Of a stretch of 64,000 bases of DNA, positions 1 through 10,258 are shown in pieces. The stretch comes from Streptomyces flaveolus (lineage in GTDB: Bacteria > Actinomycetota > Actinomycetes > Streptomycetales > Streptomycetaceae). The stretch covers positions 62,001 to 126,000 of the forward strand of contig NZ_JNWV01000019.1 in assembly GCF_000716535.1 (NCBI RefSeq). The letters are read 5' to 3'. A program made the position numbers and the translations under genes. Positions within the stretch are counted from its first letter, which is position 1; each line of letters begins with the position of its first letter. The notes under the pieces were generated by a model. That model saw only the letters and a program-made list of their open reading frames with translations, had not been told where the DNA came from and ran no database searches.

Positions 1-444
1 GTTGGTGAGCGCGCCGACGGCCGTGCCGAGCAGGGCGCAGGCGAGGGTGGCCGGCAGCCCCGCGGCGGCGGCCCGGAGCCGGGGTACGTGGACCCGGTGG
101 CCGTTGCTCGCCGGGTCGCTGATCAGCGTCACCACCACGGTGGCCGCCACCCCGAGCAGCACGGCCACGAGCAGCGCGGTGAGCAGGCAGGCGAGGTGTG
201 CCCGGGCGGGCCCACGGGCGGCGGCGACGCAGGCGCGGGCCGCGGGCGGCTCGGCGGTGACACAGATCCGTACCAGCCAGGCGGCCACCGGCAGCAGACC
301 GGCGGCCGTGTAGCCGAGCGAGTCCAGCACCGGCTGGCCGCTCTGCACGCCGACGCCCAGGAACGCGACGTACAGGATCACCGGCGGCAGCCAGCGCTGG
401 GAGCGCAGCAGCAGGTCGGCCTGGTAGCGCAGGAGCGCGGTCAT
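1..444 (-). CDS. ABC transporter permease, C-terminus cut by window edge
   Basis: The first 148 codons of a membrane protein read leftwards off the edge. Hydrophobic stretches are visible at roughly residues 17-35, 45-60 and 85-112, as expected for an ABC permease subunit. Its ATG overlaps the stop codon of the upstream ATPase gene by four bases (ATGA), so the two are translationally coupled and should form one exporter-type transporter. The substrate cannot be told from this fragment. Confidence 0.6.
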   Translation of the reverse strand, partial: MTALLRYQADLLLRSQRWLPPVILYVAFLGVGVQSGQPVLDSLGYTAAGLLPVAAWLVRICVTAEPPAARACVAAARGPARAHLACLLTALLVAVLLGVAATVVVTLISDPASNGHRVHVPRLRAAAAGLPATLACALLGTAVGALTN

Positions 445-1322
445 GGGCGGCTTCCGGAGTCGGGGGACAGCGGGTCGGGGGTCGGTGGGGCGACGCGGAC
501 CACGTGCCAGGGCGGGTCGGCCGTGAGCAGGGTGCGCAGCAGGACGTCGGAGCGGGTGGCGGGGACGGCGAGCCGGTGGCTGCCGGGGGCGGTCTCCTCG
601 GTGGACACGGCGATCCGCACCGCGTCCGGCGGCAGTTGCCCGCCCGGCGCCCCCCGCACGGTGACGAGCGTGACCGGTCCGGTCGGCGCGCTCGGGGGGC
701 CGGTACGGCGTCGCAGTCCCCCGTCGGCCAGCGTGTAGGTGGCGTCCGGGGCCCCCGCGAGCCGGCGCGGGTCGTGGTCCACGAACACCACGGCACCCCC
801 GGCGGCCGTCCGCTCGGCCACCACCCGCTCCAGCTCGGCCCGCGCCGCCGCGTCGAGGCCGGTCCAGGCCTCGTCCAGCACCAGCAGCTCCGGGTCGCCG
901 AGCAGGGCCTGGGCCACGGCGACCTTCTGGCTGCCGCCCTTGGACAGCCGTGCCATCGGCGTACCGGCGTACGCGCCCGCGCCGAACCGCTCCAGCCAGG
1001 TGTCAGCGGCGCGGGCGGCGGCCTTGCGGTCGAGGCCGTGGACGGTGCCGAGGTGGGTCAGATAACCGGCGGCCGTGAAGGGCAGGGCGGGCGGGAACCG
1101 TTCCGGCACGTACGCCGTGCGCGGGCGGCCGCTGATCCGGCCCTCGCTGGGTGCGTCGAGCCGGGCGAGCAGCCGGAGCAGGGTGGACTTCCCGGTGCCG
1201 TTCGCCCCCTGGATCCGGGTGAGCGTGCCGGGGGCGAGGACGAGGTCGACGCCTCGGAGCACCCAGGGGCCGCGGATGCCGTAGCGGCGGCCCACGGCGG
1301 TCAGGCGGAGGTCACTGTGCAT
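441..1322 (-). CDS. ABC transporter ATP-binding protein
   Basis: This 293-residue protein is an ABC ATPase. It shows Walker A GANGTGKST (39-47), an ABC signature in the variant form LSKGGSQ (126-132), Walker B LLVLDE (146-151) and the H-loop His183. A C-terminal tail of about 85 residues after the ATPase core is rich in Pro, Gly and Thr and matches no domain I know. The stop overlaps the start of the following permease gene, so the pair is an operon. The single ATPase plus a separate membrane subunit suggests an export or bacteriocin/antibiotic-type ABC-2 transporter, but the substrate is unknown. Confidence 0.85.
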   Translation of the reverse strand: MHSDLRLTAVGRRYGIRGPWVLRGVDLVLAPGTLTRIQGANGTGKSTLLRLLARLDAPSEGRISGRPRTAYVPERFPPALPFTAAGYLTHLGTVHGLDRKAAARAADTWLERFGAGAYAGTPMARLSKGGSQKVAVAQALLGDPELLVLDEAWTGLDAAARAELERVVAERTAAGGAVVFVDHDPRRLAGAPDATYTLADGGLRRRTGPPSAPTGPVTLVTVRGAPGGQLPPDAVRIAVSTEETAPGSHRLAVPATRSDVLLRTLLTADPPWHVVRVAPPTPDPLSPDSGSRP

Positions 1323-1377
1323 GGAAGGTCATTCTGTTGCAGGAGTGTCCGGCCCGGAGGCCGTTCCGGTACGGCGC

Positions 1378-1818
1378 TCAGCGGGCCATGCCCCGGCTCA
1401 GCCCGGCCGCCCTGGCACGCACCGCCGCGGCCCAGGCTCCCCCGTCCCGCGGCGGGGCGGACACCCCGGCGGCCGAGACCTGCACGTCGGACTGCGGACC
1501 GTCCGGGAAGGCCTCGAGCAGGCCCCAGTCGATGTGGGTCCCGGCGCGCTGGGCGAGGGCGACGACGGTGCCGACGAAGCCTTCGGACAGGGCCAGGACG
1601 ACGGTGTGGCCGGTCCGCCGGTGCCGGGTGAGCAGGGCGTGCACGAAGACGCCGAAGGCGGCCGGATCGATCTGACACTCGTCGTTCCGCATCGGCCCGA
1701 TGCCGGACGGCAGCCCCAGTTCGGCCTCGAAGACCTCCACCTGCCGCAGGAAGAGCCGGGCGGCCCCGTTGGACGGATTCCACAGCGTCTCGTCCCCGAC
1801 GTCGAAGTACTGACTCAT
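1378..1818 (-). CDS. small conserved protein, probably DUF6086 family
   Basis: A 146-residue soluble protein beginning MSQYFDVGDETLWNPSNGAA. I chose the ATG at 1818 because a strong purine-rich ribosome site (GGAGGGGGAG) lies just before it; an upstream ATG at 1851 would put that site inside the gene. The N-terminus looks like the streptomycete family I remember as DUF6086, of unknown function. No signal peptide, membrane segment or catalytic motif is visible. It lies upstream of the ABC operon on the same strand, with a 55-bp gap, so co-transcription is possible. Confidence 0.7.
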   Translation of the reverse strand: MSQYFDVGDETLWNPSNGAARLFLRQVEVFEAELGLPSGIGPMRNDECQIDPAAFGVFVHALLTRHRRTGHTVVLALSEGFVGTVVALAQRAGTHIDWGLLEAFPDGPQSDVQVSAAGVSAPPRDGGAWAAAVRARAAGLSRGMAR

Positions 1819-1964
1819 GGCGCTCCCCCTCCAGTCCCCTCGGTCGATCAAGAGGGGTGAGCGTAGCCAGCCGGTTCACCGGCGCCGCCGGAATTTTCCG
1901 CGCGGGTCCCTCGCCCGGCCCGCGCGTTGATCGGTCCGCCCGGGGCTTCGTAGGCTGGGCTCCC

Positions 1965-2684
1965 GTGAGCCACGTTCCCGCCCCCACCGCCGACAGTCCC
2001 GTCCAGCCCGCACGCGATCCGCGCGACGAGGCCCCCCAGTTCGTCCTGCCGCTCGTGGTACGGATCGAGCGGAACGCCCCGCCGGGCCGTACCGACGCGC
2101 TGGAGACGGCCTCCCGGGCCGTCCTGACCCTGCTAGGCGACGAGCGGGCGCACGGCGACGGCGAGTGGGCCGAGGCGGTACGCGACTGGGAGGACGCCCG
2201 GATCCGGAAGGTGGTCCGACGGGCCCGGGGCGCCGAGTGGCGGCGCGCCGAGGCGCTGCCCGGGATCACCGTGACCGGCACCTCCGCCGAGGTCCGGGTC
2301 TTCCCGCCGATCCCGCTGGACGGCTGGCCGAAGGACCTGGCGAAGCTCCAGGTGTCGGGCACCGAGCTGGAGGACCCCGAACCGCCGGTTCCCGCCGACC
2401 CGGCCGGCCGGACCGTGCTCTGGCTGAACCCGGACCTGGAGATGTCGGCCGGCAAGGCGATGGCCCAGGCCGGCCACGGCGCCCAACTGGCCTGGTGGGC
2501 CCTGCCGGACACCGCCCGCACCGCCTGGCGCGACGCCGGCTTCCCCCTCTCCGTCCGCACAGCCACCGCGGCCGACTGGCCCCGCCTGACCACGAGCGGC
2601 CTGCCCGTGGTCCGCGACGCCGGCTTCACGGAGATCGCCCCGGGCTCCTGCACCGTGGTGGCGGAACACCCGGCCTTGCGCTGA
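1965..2684 (+). CDS. peptidyl-tRNA hydrolase, PTH2-like
   Basis: A protein of 239 residues from the GTG at 1965. The frame stays open to 1857, but the first 36 codons would have unusual composition and no ribosome site. The C-terminal half carries the PTH2 motif [18 protein letters not shown], with the Lys164, Gln168 and His171 pattern typical of the family, which releases tRNA from peptidyl-tRNA. The N-terminal 100 residues are not part of the usual 120-residue PTH2 fold and may be a lineage-specific extension. Streptomycetes also have bacterial-type Pth elsewhere, so this one may have a specialised role. It is divergent from the 1378-1818 gene. Confidence 0.75.
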   Translation: MSHVPAPTADSPVQPARDPRDEAPQFVLPLVVRIERNAPPGRTDALETASRAVLTLLGDERAHGDGEWAEAVRDWEDARIRKVVRRARGAEWRRAEALPGITVTGTSAEVRVFPPIPLDGWPKDLAKLQVSGTELEDPEPPVPADPAGRTVLWLNPDLEMSAGKAMAQAGHGAQLAWWALPDTARTAWRDAGFPLSVRTATAADWPRLTTSGLPVVRDAGFTEIAPGSCTVVAEHPALR

Positions 2685-2811
2685 CCGGGGAGCGGGCCGC
2701 CGCAACCTCAAATGTTGCTCTGAACGCGACAAGAGGGGGGTTCGGCGGCGGTCGCCGGGGCCATATCCCCGTCACTCGACGCAGCAGCACGGGCCGAGGA
2801 GGGGGAAGACC

Positions 2812-4137
2812 ATGCGGCGACTGGGGACCGGGATCGGATGGCGGCCGGAGATCGCGGACGCCGTGGAGCGCATGCCCGGCATCGACTGGGTGGAGGTCGT
2901 GGCGGAGAACGTCTGCCCCGGGCACCTGCCGGATGCGCTGCTGCGGCTGCGCGAGCGCGGTGTGACGGTGGTCCCGCACGGCGTCTCCCTCGGTCTCGGC
3001 GGCGCGGACCGGCCCGACGAGGGACGGCTGACGGCGCTCGCCGAGCGGGCGGAGGCACTCGGCTCACCGCTGGTCACCGAGCACATCGCCTACGTCCGGG
3101 CGGGCGGCGCGCTCACCGCCTCCCCGCTCCTGGAGGCCGGCCATCTGCTGCCCGTGCCGCGCACCCGGGACGCGCTGGACGTGCTGTGCGAGAACGTCCG
3201 CATCGCGCAGGACGCGCTGCCGGTGCCGCTGGCCCTGGAGAACATCGCCGCGCTGTTCTCCTGGCCGGGTGAGGAGCTGACCGAGGGCCAGTTCCTGTCC
3301 GAGCTGGTCGAGCGGACCGGCGTACGGCTGCTGATCGACGTGGCCAACCTGCACACCAACCACGTCAACCGGGGCGAGGACCCCGCCGAGGCGCTGGCCG
3401 CGCTGCCCCTCGAGGCGATCGCCTACGTGCACGTCGCGGGCGGCTTCGAGCGCGACGGCGTCTGGCACGACAGCCACGCGCATCCCGTACCGCGTCCGGT
3501 CCTCGACATCCTGACCGGCCTCGCCGCCCGGGTCGCGCCGCCGGGGGTGCTCCTGGAGCGGGACGAGAACTTCCCCGAACCGGCGGAACTGGAGCGGGAG
3601 CTGGGGGCGATCCGGGAGGCGGTGGCGGCCGGGCGCGCGGCGGAGCGTGCGGTGGCGGGTACGGCGGAGGTGCCGGCCCTCGGGGGCGCGGCAGCGGGGG
3701 GCGTCGGTGTCCTGGCGCGGCCGGTGGCGGAGCCGGTGGCCGGCGTGCGGGAGCGGGTCGGGGTCGCGCAGGCCGCCGTGTTGTCGTCCCTGGTGGCGGG
3801 GACGCCGGTGCCGGAGGGGTTCGACCGGGTGCGGATGGGGGTGCAGGCGCGGGCGCTCGCGGCGAAGCGGGCGGGGGTCGTGGCGAAGGTGGCGCCCGAG
3901 CTGCCGGTGATTTTGGGGGCGGGGTACCGGGAGGCGTTCCTGGAGTACGCCCGGCAGCGGCCGATGCGGGGAGGCTACCGGCTGGACGCGCTGGACTTCG
4001 CCGGGCACCTGCTGAAGCTGGGGCGGCCGGGGGACGCGGGGGTGCGGCGCGAGCTGCGGGACTGGTGGCTGGACCGAGCGGGCCCGGCACCACGGAAGCG
4101 GGGTCTCGTGGACCGGGTGCTGCGACGCCGCGTCTGA
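2812..4137 (+). CDS. DUF692 (MNIO-family) protein with C-terminal extension
   Basis: A 441-residue protein. Residues 1-270 form a DUF692 TIM barrel of the multinuclear iron oxygenase (MNIO) family, whose members include MbnB and modify Cys or Asp residues of ribosomal peptides. Candidate metal ligands are all in place: His56, His91 (TEHIAY), Glu143, Asp176 and His181 (IDVANLHTN), His207 (YVHVAGG), His219/His222 and Glu249 (LERDENF). Residues 270-315 are an Ala/Val-rich linker and 315-441 a separate domain of unknown function containing [14 protein letters not shown]. No small peptide gene or classic partner lies directly beside it, but a DUF4142 gene and a TIGR04222 gene follow. A GAGGAGGGGG ribosome site precedes the ATG. 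Confidence 0.85.
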   Translation: MRRLGTGIGWRPEIADAVERMPGIDWVEVVAENVCPGHLPDALLRLRERGVTVVPHGVSLGLGGADRPDEGRLTALAERAEALGSPLVTEHIAYVRAGGALTASPLLEAGHLLPVPRTRDALDVLCENVRIAQDALPVPLALENIAALFSWPGEELTEGQFLSELVERTGVRLLIDVANLHTNHVNRGEDPAEALAALPLEAIAYVHVAGGFERDGVWHDSHAHPVPRPVLDILTGLAARVAPPGVLLERDENFPEPAELERELGAIREAVAAGRAAERAVAGTAEVPALGGAAAGGVGVLARPVAEPVAGVRERVGVAQAAVLSSLVAGTPVPEGFDRVRMGVQARALAAKRAGVVAKVAPELPVILGAGYREAFLEYARQRPMRGGYRLDALDFAGHLLKLGRPGDAGVRRELRDWWLDRAGPAPRKRGLVDRVLRRRV

Positions 4138-4375
4138 GATCCGCCGAGCGGCTACGGCGCCTCGACGGCCGACGGCACGCGCGGCTCCCCGGAGGCGCGG
4201 GGAACCACGCGACCAGCCACGACGCACCCGCAGCCGCCGGCGGACCACACCAGCCCTCCGGCACCGCGCACCGCCACCGCGCACCCGCGCCCGAAGAGCC
4301 CTCCCAGCCCCCCAGTAAGATGCCAACCCCGCACCCACCCCCAAGCACACACCGGCGTGCGGTGCAGGAGGCACC

Positions 4376-5185
4376 ATGCGACCGCGACCGCGACCCCCGA
4401 TCAACGGCCGAGGCATATTCAGCGGCACCGGGCTCATCGTCACCGCCCTGGCGGCGACCGTCGTCGCGCTGCTCGTCCCGCTGTGGTCGTACGCAGACCG
4501 GCAGGACGACCCGGCGAGCGCGAGCGTGCTGAGCACGCGGACGGTGACGACGCCGTACGGCCCGCTGTCCGCGCAGGACCGGGACTTCGTCACCAAGGTC
4601 CGGCTGGCCGGGCTGTGGGAGCTGCCCGCCGGGGAGCTGGCGCAGCGGAAGGGGACCACCCCCGCCGTCCGTACGGCCGGCCAGCACCTCGTCGACGGCC
4701 ACACCTCCCTCGACGCGCACGTGCGGACGGTGGCCACCCAGCTCGGCATCACCCTGCCCAACGAGCCGAACGAGCAGCAGAGGCAGTGGCTCGCCACCCT
4801 GGACACGGCCAAGGGCCAGGACTTCGACCGCCAGTTCGCCGGCCTCCTCCGGCTCGCGCACGGCCGGGTGTTCTCCCTGGTCGCGCAGATCCGGGCGGGC
4901 ACCCAGAACTCCCTGGTCCGCGACCTCGCCGACGACGCCAACGCGACCGTCCTGGACCACATCAAGGTCCTGGAGGCGACCGGGTACGTCGACTTCGCCG
5001 CACTGGCCGAGGACCTCGCGGCCCCCGCCTCCCCGGTGCCGACCCCGCCGGCGGTCGATCCGAGCGCCGCCGTACCGGTCGAACCGTCACCGGACCAGGC
5101 GTCGCAGGGCCGGACCTCGCCCGGCCAGACCGTCTCGCTGCCGCCCGCCACCAGCAGCCCGCCGCCGGCCACGAGCGGCCCCTGA
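4376..5185 (+). CDS. DUF4142 protein, membrane-anchored
   Basis: A 269-residue protein with a single membrane segment near residues 17-40, so the rest is probably outside the cell. Residues 63-205 form the helical ferritin-like DUF4142 domain (AQDRDFVTKVRLAGLWELPAG at its start), of unknown function. The last 60 residues are rich in Pro, Ser and Thr, like a cell-wall spacer. A GGAGG ribosome site lies 7 bases before the ATG. It sits between the DUF692 gene and the TIGR04222 gene, all on one strand, with gaps of about 240 and 97 bp, so an operon is possible but not shown. Confidence 0.8.
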   Translation: MRPRPRPPINGRGIFSGTGLIVTALAATVVALLVPLWSYADRQDDPASASVLSTRTVTTPYGPLSAQDRDFVTKVRLAGLWELPAGELAQRKGTTPAVRTAGQHLVDGHTSLDAHVRTVATQLGITLPNEPNEQQRQWLATLDTAKGQDFDRQFAGLLRLAHGRVFSLVAQIRAGTQNSLVRDLADDANATVLDHIKVLEATGYVDFAALAEDLAAPASPVPTPPAVDPSAAVPVEPSPDQASQGRTSPGQTVSLPPATSSPPPATSGP

Positions 5186-5282
5186 CCAGCCCGGAAAGCG
5201 GAACGTCACATACCGGCAACACTGCGTCCGGATCGTGGAAAGGGCATGGCGTCCGCCCAGTCCCCTGGCATAGAAACACGTC

Positions 5283-6062
5283 ATGTTCTGGGTCCTTCTC
5301 CTGCTCCTGGCCTGGGCTTTCGCCGGTACGGCCTGCACCCGGCTGTGCCTGGCGGCCCTCCGCGCGGCAGCCGCGGACGTACGTGACACGCCGACGGACG
5401 GGGAGCGTGATCTGACGCTGTACGAGGCGGCCTTCCTCTCCGGCGGCCCCGCGCGGGTCGCCGACGTGACCCTGGTCGCCATGGCCCGCCAGCGTCGGCT
5501 GCTGCTCGCGCACACCGGCTGGGCCACGGTCGTGGACCCGCGGGGGCGCGACGAGATGGAGCGGTCCGTCATAGGGGCCATAGGACCGGAGGGGCAGTCC
5601 CGGATCGCACCGGTACGGGCGCGGGCGGCCGGCGCGGAGGCCGTGCGCAGGCTGGCCGAGGGGCTGGTCCGCGCGGGCCTCGCGGTGCCCGAGGGCACGG
5701 GGACGACCGTGGGGGCCGCCGTGCGCCACGTGCGGGCCTCCGTGCTCGCCGTGGCCGCCCTGGGCGTGACCGCGCTGCTCCTGCCCGTCCAGACCGGGAC
5801 GCCCCGCCTGCTGGTGGGCCTGTGGTTCGCCCTGCCCCTCACGCTGGCCCTGAGCTGTCTGGCCATCGCCCGGTTCGAAGTGCACCCGTACTCGCCCTGG
5901 GCCTCCCCGGCCGGGCAGCGGCTGCTGAGCGCGCTGGCCGGCGAGCCGGCCGGTGACGAGCGGTCGTTCCTCACCTCCGTCGCCGTACGCGGCATCCGCG
6001 CGATAGGCGAACCGGAGCTGCGCGCGGCCTTCACCCACCGCGACCAGCCCTGGCGGGAGTGA
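5283..6062 (+). CDS. TIGR04222 domain membrane protein
   Basis: A 259-residue protein with an N-terminal hydrophobic helix (residues 1-30), a cytoplasmic stretch containing YEAAFLSGGPARVADVTLVA (TIGR04222 signature region), and two further membrane helices near residues 148-165 and 172-195. TIGR04222 proteins are often encoded beside DUF692 proteins in Streptomyces; this one is two genes away. Many family members carry a low-complexity tail, which is absent here: the protein ends shortly after the third helix-distal domain. Function unknown. The start ATG is 97 bp past the DUF4142 stop. Confidence 0.7.
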   Translation: MFWVLLLLLAWAFAGTACTRLCLAALRAAAADVRDTPTDGERDLTLYEAAFLSGGPARVADVTLVAMARQRRLLLAHTGWATVVDPRGRDEMERSVIGAIGPEGQSRIAPVRARAAGAEAVRRLAEGLVRAGLAVPEGTGTTVGAAVRHVRASVLAVAALGVTALLLPVQTGTPRLLVGLWFALPLTLALSCLAIARFEVHPYSPWASPAGQRLLSALAGEPAGDERSFLTSVAVRGIRAIGEPELRAAFTHRDQPWRE

Positions 6063-6333
6063 GGCCCGCGGTGGAGCTGGACCGCCCCGGCGAGCGGCCG
6101 CCGGCAGCCGGCACCCTGCGGTACGCCACCCGGCGGTGGCCGTCGGACCGCGACCTGCTCGACTTCTGCAGGAACCCGCGGAACGGGCGGCTTCCGGGGG
6201 CGCACAGGGGGCATTGGGGCCGACACCGGCCCGACGGTGCTTGCCTTCCCCCACGACCGCCCGAAATATCCCTTCTGTCGTCGCCGGGCCGTGGCAGCCG
6301 TGCCATCGCCGCCGCGCACCGAAGGGATACGCG

Positions 6334-7992
6334 ATGAAAGCTGCCGCCCTCTACTCGGCCGCCGGTTCCTTGCTCCTGACCACCCTGGCCGCGGCCCCGG
6401 CGGGCGGCACGCCCGGTACCCCCGACGCCCCGGGCGCCCCCGGCGCGGCCGAACTGCGCGGCACCGCGGTGGCCGTGGCCCGCGCCCGGGCGGCCGGGAT
6501 CGACTTCGGTCCGTGCTCCGCCGCGGACGTCCCGGAGGCGCCGGCCGGTGTGCGGTGCGGCACGGTGAGCGTCCCGTTGGACTACGCCCACCCGAACGGC
6601 AAGCGGATCCGGCTGACCGTCAGCCGCGCCCAGGCCACCCACAAGGACCCGCGCAACAGCAAGCGGAGGGTCCCCCGGCAGGGCGCCCTGGTCTTCAACC
6701 CGGGCGGCCCCGGCGCCTCCGGCATGTACTTCCCGCTGATCGGCACGATCCCGGCGTGGCAGCGGATCGCCGCCGCCTACGACCTCGTCGGCTACGCCCC
6801 GCGCGGAGTGGGCCGGTCGGCGCCGCTGTCCTGCGAGGACCCGAAGCACTTCTTCAAGGCGCCGACCGCGTCACCGACGCATCCGTCGGAGGCGTACAAG
6901 CGGCAGCGCATCGCGCAGGCACGGGCGTACGCGCGCGGCTGCGCCCAGCGGTCCGGAAGCGGGCTGCGGTTCTACAACTCGCTCAACAACGCCCGTGACC
7001 TGGACGTCCTGCGGGCCGCTCTGGGCGAGGACCGGCTGACCTTCATGGGGGCGTCGTACGGCACCTACTTCGGCGCGCTGTACGCGACCATGTTCCCCTC
7101 CCACGTGCGGCGCATGGTGCTGGACTCGGCGGTGAACCCGGACCCGCAGAAGATCTGGTACCGCAGCAACCTGGACCAGTCGGTGGCGTTCGAGGAGCGC
7201 TGGGCGGACTTCCGTGACTGGATCGCCCGGCACGACGACGTCTACGGGCTCGGTGCCACGCCCGCTCGGGTGCAGCGCAGCTACGACACCGCGCGCGAAC
7301 GGCTGGCCGGGAAGGCGGCGGACGGGAAGGTCGGTCCGGGCCAGCTCCAGAACGTGTTCCTGACGGCCGGGTACTACGACGACTTCTGGCCGAGCCGCGC
7401 GGCGGCGCTCTCGGCGTACCTGCACGGCGACCCCGGACCGCTGGTCCGGCTGGCCACACCGAGCCCGGAGAGCGCCGCCGAGGCGGAGAACAGCAGCGCG
7501 GTGTACACGGCCGTGGAATGCAACGACGCGCCCTGGCCGACGGACTGGGCGGTGTGGGACCGCGACAACACCCGGCTCGCCCGGGTGGCGCCCTTCGAGA
7601 CCTGGGACAACGCGTGGATGAACCTGCCGTGCGCCTACTGGCCGGCGCCCCGGCAGCGGCCGCTGGACGTGCGGACCGGGCTCGGTGAGCTGTCGCCGGT
7701 GCTGATCCTGGCGGCCGAGCGGGACGCCGCCGCTCCGTACCAGGGCGCGCTGGAGATGAACCGGCGGCTGGCCGGCTCGGTGCTGGTGACCGAGCGGGAC
7801 GCGGGCACGCACGGTGTCGGGGGCGGGCCCAACAGGTGCGTCAACGGGTACCTGGAGGCGTACCTGCTGGAGGGCCGTGTCCCGGCGCGGCACGCGTCGT
7901 GCGCGCCGCGCCCCGAACCGGTCGCCTCCGGCGGTCCGGCCGACAAGGGGGTTCGGCGGGACGCCCTCAAGGGCAAGGGCGAGCGGCGTTAG
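6334..7992 (+). CDS. secreted alpha/beta-hydrolase, tripeptidyl aminopeptidase (TAP/Slp) family
   Basis: A 552-residue protein from the ATG at 6334; the frame is open earlier but a GAAGGG-like ribosome site and the signal peptide (residues 1-28, hydrophobic, Ala-rich) decide this start. The family removes N-terminal tripeptides outside the cell. Visible parts are the oxyanion region NPGGPGASG (122-130), nucleophile elbow GASYG with Ser241, Asp464 (AERDAAAP) and His493 (GTHGV), plus the C-terminal TAP-like domain. Cys pairs 61/75 and 433/502 could form disulfides. It stands alone, convergent with hemQ. Confidence 0.87.
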   Translation: MKAAALYSAAGSLLLTTLAAAPAGGTPGTPDAPGAPGAAELRGTAVAVARARAAGIDFGPCSAADVPEAPAGVRCGTVSVPLDYAHPNGKRIRLTVSRAQATHKDPRNSKRRVPRQGALVFNPGGPGASGMYFPLIGTIPAWQRIAAAYDLVGYAPRGVGRSAPLSCEDPKHFFKAPTASPTHPSEAYKRQRIAQARAYARGCAQRSGSGLRFYNSLNNARDLDVLRAALGEDRLTFMGASYGTYFGALYATMFPSHVRRMVLDSAVNPDPQKIWYRSNLDQSVAFEERWADFRDWIARHDDVYGLGATPARVQRSYDTARERLAGKAADGKVGPGQLQNVFLTAGYYDDFWPSRAAALSAYLHGDPGPLVRLATPSPESAAEAENSSAVYTAVECNDAPWPTDWAVWDRDNTRLARVAPFETWDNAWMNLPCAYWPAPRQRPLDVRTGLGELSPVLILAAERDAAAPYQGALEMNRRLAGSVLVTERDAGTHGVGGGPNRCVNGYLEAYLLEGRVPARHASCAPRPEPVASGGPADKGVRRDALKGKGERR

Positions 7993-8027
7993 GCCGCGCG
8001 CACGCGGCGGAGCCGCACATCGGCACA

Positions 8028-8047
8028 GCCCCGCGCCGCTTCGGGGC
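8028..8047. terminator. short stem-loop between convergent genes
   Basis: GCCCCG and CGGGGC are separated by an 8-base loop in the 59-bp gap between the TAP-like hydrolase and hemQ, which converge. The 6-bp stem is modest, so termination is only suggested by position. Confidence 0.35.
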
Positions 8048-8051
8048 ACCG

Positions 8052-8783
8052 TCAGGCGAGGCCCGCCACCAGTTCGCCGATGTCCTTGCGGCGGCCCGTG
8101 AAGAACGGGACCTCCTCGCGGACGTGCATCCGGGCCTCGGAGGCGCGCAGATGGCGCATGAGGTCGACGATGCGGTACAGCTCGTCGGCCTCGAAGGCCA
8201 GGATCCACTCGTAGTCGCCGAGGGAGAACGAGGCGACCGTGTTGGCGCGCACGTCCGGGTAGCCGCGGGCCATCTTGCCGTGGTCGGCGAGCATGCGGCG
8301 GCGGTCCTCGTCGGGCAGCAGGTACCAGTCGTAGGAGCGCACGAACGGGTAGACGCTGACGTAGTTGCGGGGCGTCTCGTCGGCGAGGAACGCCGGGATG
8401 TGCGAGCGGTTGAACTCGGCGGGGCGGTGCAGCGCCATGTTCGACCACACCGGCTCCAGCGCGCGGCCCAGCCTGGTGCGGCGGAAGAGGTTGTACGCCT
8501 CCTGGAGCTGGTCGCTGGTCTCGGCGTGCCACCAGATCATGAGGTCGGCGTCGGCGCGCAGGCCGGAGACGTCGTAGGTGCCGCGGATCGTCACGTCCTT
8601 GGCGGCGAGCTGGTCGAACAGCTCCTGGACCTCGTCGGCGTATCCCGCGCGGTCGTCCGGGAGGACGTCCTTCAGCTTGAAGACGGACCAGAGGGTGTAG
8701 CGGATGACCTCGTTGAGGTCCTTGGCCAGCTTGCCCTTGTTCGGGATCCTGCCGGACTCGGTGGTGGGGGCGTCGTCACTCAT
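8052..8783 (-). CDS. hemQ: coproheme decarboxylase HemQ (chlorite dismutase fold)
   Basis: A 243-residue protein that turns coproheme into haem b, the last step of the coproporphyrin-dependent pathway used by Gram-positive bacteria. It has the HemQ pattern: the reactive Tyr145 in [15 protein letters not shown] and a probable proximal haem ligand His168 in [14 protein letters not shown]. The ATG at 8783 is only 5 bp after the hemY stop, so hemY-hemQ form an operon. hemE lies 5 kb away on the same strand, which fits a loose haem cluster. Confidence 0.94.
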   Translation of the reverse strand: MSDDAPTTESGRIPNKGKLAKDLNEVIRYTLWSVFKLKDVLPDDRAGYADEVQELFDQLAAKDVTIRGTYDVSGLRADADLMIWWHAETSDQLQEAYNLFRRTRLGRALEPVWSNMALHRPAEFNRSHIPAFLADETPRNYVSVYPFVRSYDWYLLPDEDRRRMLADHGKMARGYPDVRANTVASFSLGDYEWILAFEADELYRIVDLMRHLRASEARMHVREEVPFFTGRRKDIGELVAGLA

Positions 8784-8788
8784 GGTCC

Positions 8789-10258
8789 CTATTCTCCCGC
8801 TCCGCCGTGCAGGCTCTGCACCGGGTTGGCCGTCAGCTCCCGGACCCCGGAGAGGTCGCCGCCGAGCTGGTCGACCGCCGCGTACGCGCCGGCGATGCAG
8901 GCCGGGATGCCGACGCCGTCGTACTGCGCGCCGCAGACCGCGAGCCCCGGCAGCTTGGCGATCTGCTCCCGGACGCGGGCCACGCGCGCGTGGTGCCCGA
9001 CGGGGTACTGCGGCAGGCCGTCGGTCCAGCGGGTGACCCGGGTCCGGAGGGGTGCGGCGGCCAGGCCGGTGGCCTCCCGCAGGTCGTGCCGGGAGACCTC
9101 CACCAGGTCGGCGTCGTCCCGGCCGAGGACCTCCGTCTCGCCGTGGCGGCCCACGGACGTGCGCAGGACCACCACGTCCGGGTCCTCCTCGGCGATCCAG
9201 CCCCACTTCTGGGAGGCGAAGGTGGAGGCCTTGATGGTGCGGCCGTCGACGGGCGGCACCAGGAAGCCGCTGCCCTCGGGCAGGCGCAGGTCCGCGCGCC
9301 GGTAGGCGAGGGTGATCAGGGCCATCGAGGCGTACTCGACGGCGGCCAGCTCGGCGGCGGCGCCCGGGGACTCGGCCCGCAGCAGGGCGGCGGCGGCCGG
9401 GGCGGGTACGGCGACGATCACGGCGTCGGCGTGCAGCACGCGCTCCCCGGCCGTGATCCGCCAGCCGCCGGCCGCTTCCCGGCGCAGTTCACGCGCGGGC
9501 GTGCCGGTGAGGATCTCGCCGCCCCGCGCGCGCACCGAGTCGGCGACGGCGAGCGGGAGCCGCCCGACCCCGCCGGCGATGCCCATGAAGACCGGCCCGG
9601 TCTGCTGCTGCGCGGCGGCCTTGGCCTGGATCTCCCGGACGCCCTCCGTGAGGGAGGCGTGGGTGCGGGCGGCCTGGAAGAGCTGCGGGACGGCGGAACG
9701 CATCGAGATGCGGTAGGCGTCGCCCGCGTACACCCCGCCGAGCAGGGGTTCGACGAGCCGGTCGACGACCTCGCGGCCGAGCCGGGCCGCGACGTACTCC
9801 CCCACGGCCACGTCGTCGCCGATCTCGGTGCGGGGCAGGTCGGCGTCGCGCTCGATGCGGGCGAGGCCCTCGTCCGAGAGGACGCCCAGGAGGGCGGCGG
9901 CGGTGCCGGGCACGCCCATCACATGGCCCTTGGGCATGGGGCGCAGGGCGCCCCGGGTCCAGATCGAGGCGGTCGCGGTGGCGGGCGGCTGGAGCAGCTC
10001 GCCCAGTCCGGCCTCGCGCGCGAGGGCCACCGCCTCGGGGCGGCGGGCGAGCATGGACTCGGCGCCCAGGTCGACCCGCACGCCGGCGATCTCGCCGGGC
10101 AGCAGCTTGCCGCCGACCCGGTCGCCGGCCTCCAGCACGGTCACCCGCGCCCCGCGCCCCAGCAGCCGGTGCGCGGCGGCCAGTCCGGCGATGCCGGCCC
10201 CGATGACGACGACGTGCCCCGGGCTCCCGCCCGGCGCGCTGGTACCCGTTGCGCTCAT
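8789..10258 (-). CDS. hemY: coproporphyrinogen III oxidase HemY (CgoX), FAD-dependent
   Basis: A 489-residue flavoprotein of the protoporphyrinogen-oxidase family; in Gram-positive bacteria its real substrate is coproporphyrinogen III. The FAD-binding GAGIAG is at residues 20-25, followed by [14 protein letters not shown], the second dinucleotide-binding signature. Further family motifs include the [16 protein letters not shown] region and a C-terminal [18 protein letters not shown], where the flavin is capped. No membrane anchor is obvious. It is transcribed just ahead of hemQ. Confidence 0.93.
   Translation of the reverse strand: MSATGTSAPGGSPGHVVVIGAGIAGLAAAHRLLGRGARVTVLEAGDRVGGKLLPGEIAGVRVDLGAESMLARRPEAVALAREAGLGELLQPPATATASIWTRGALRPMPKGHVMGVPGTAAALLGVLSDEGLARIERDADLPRTEIGDDVAVGEYVAARLGREVVDRLVEPLLGGVYAGDAYRISMRSAVPQLFQAARTHASLTEGVREIQAKAAAQQQTGPVFMGIAGGVGRLPLAVADSVRARGGEILTGTPARELRREAAGGWRITAGERVLHADAVIVAVPAPAAAALLRAESPGAAAELAAVEYASMALITLAYRRADLRLPEGSGFLVPPVDGRTIKASTFASQKWGWIAEEDPDVVVLRTSVGRHGETEVLGRDDADLVEVSRHDLREATGLAAAPLRTRVTRWTDGLPQYPVGHHARVARVREQIAKLPGLAVCGAQYDGVGIPACIAGAYAAVDQLGGDLSGVRELTANPVQSLHGGAGE

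Noticed and set aside
1857..1964. ATG start at 1857 for the PTH2-like gene.
   Set aside because: No ribosome site; residues 1-36 would be encoded by the promoter region shared with the divergent gene.
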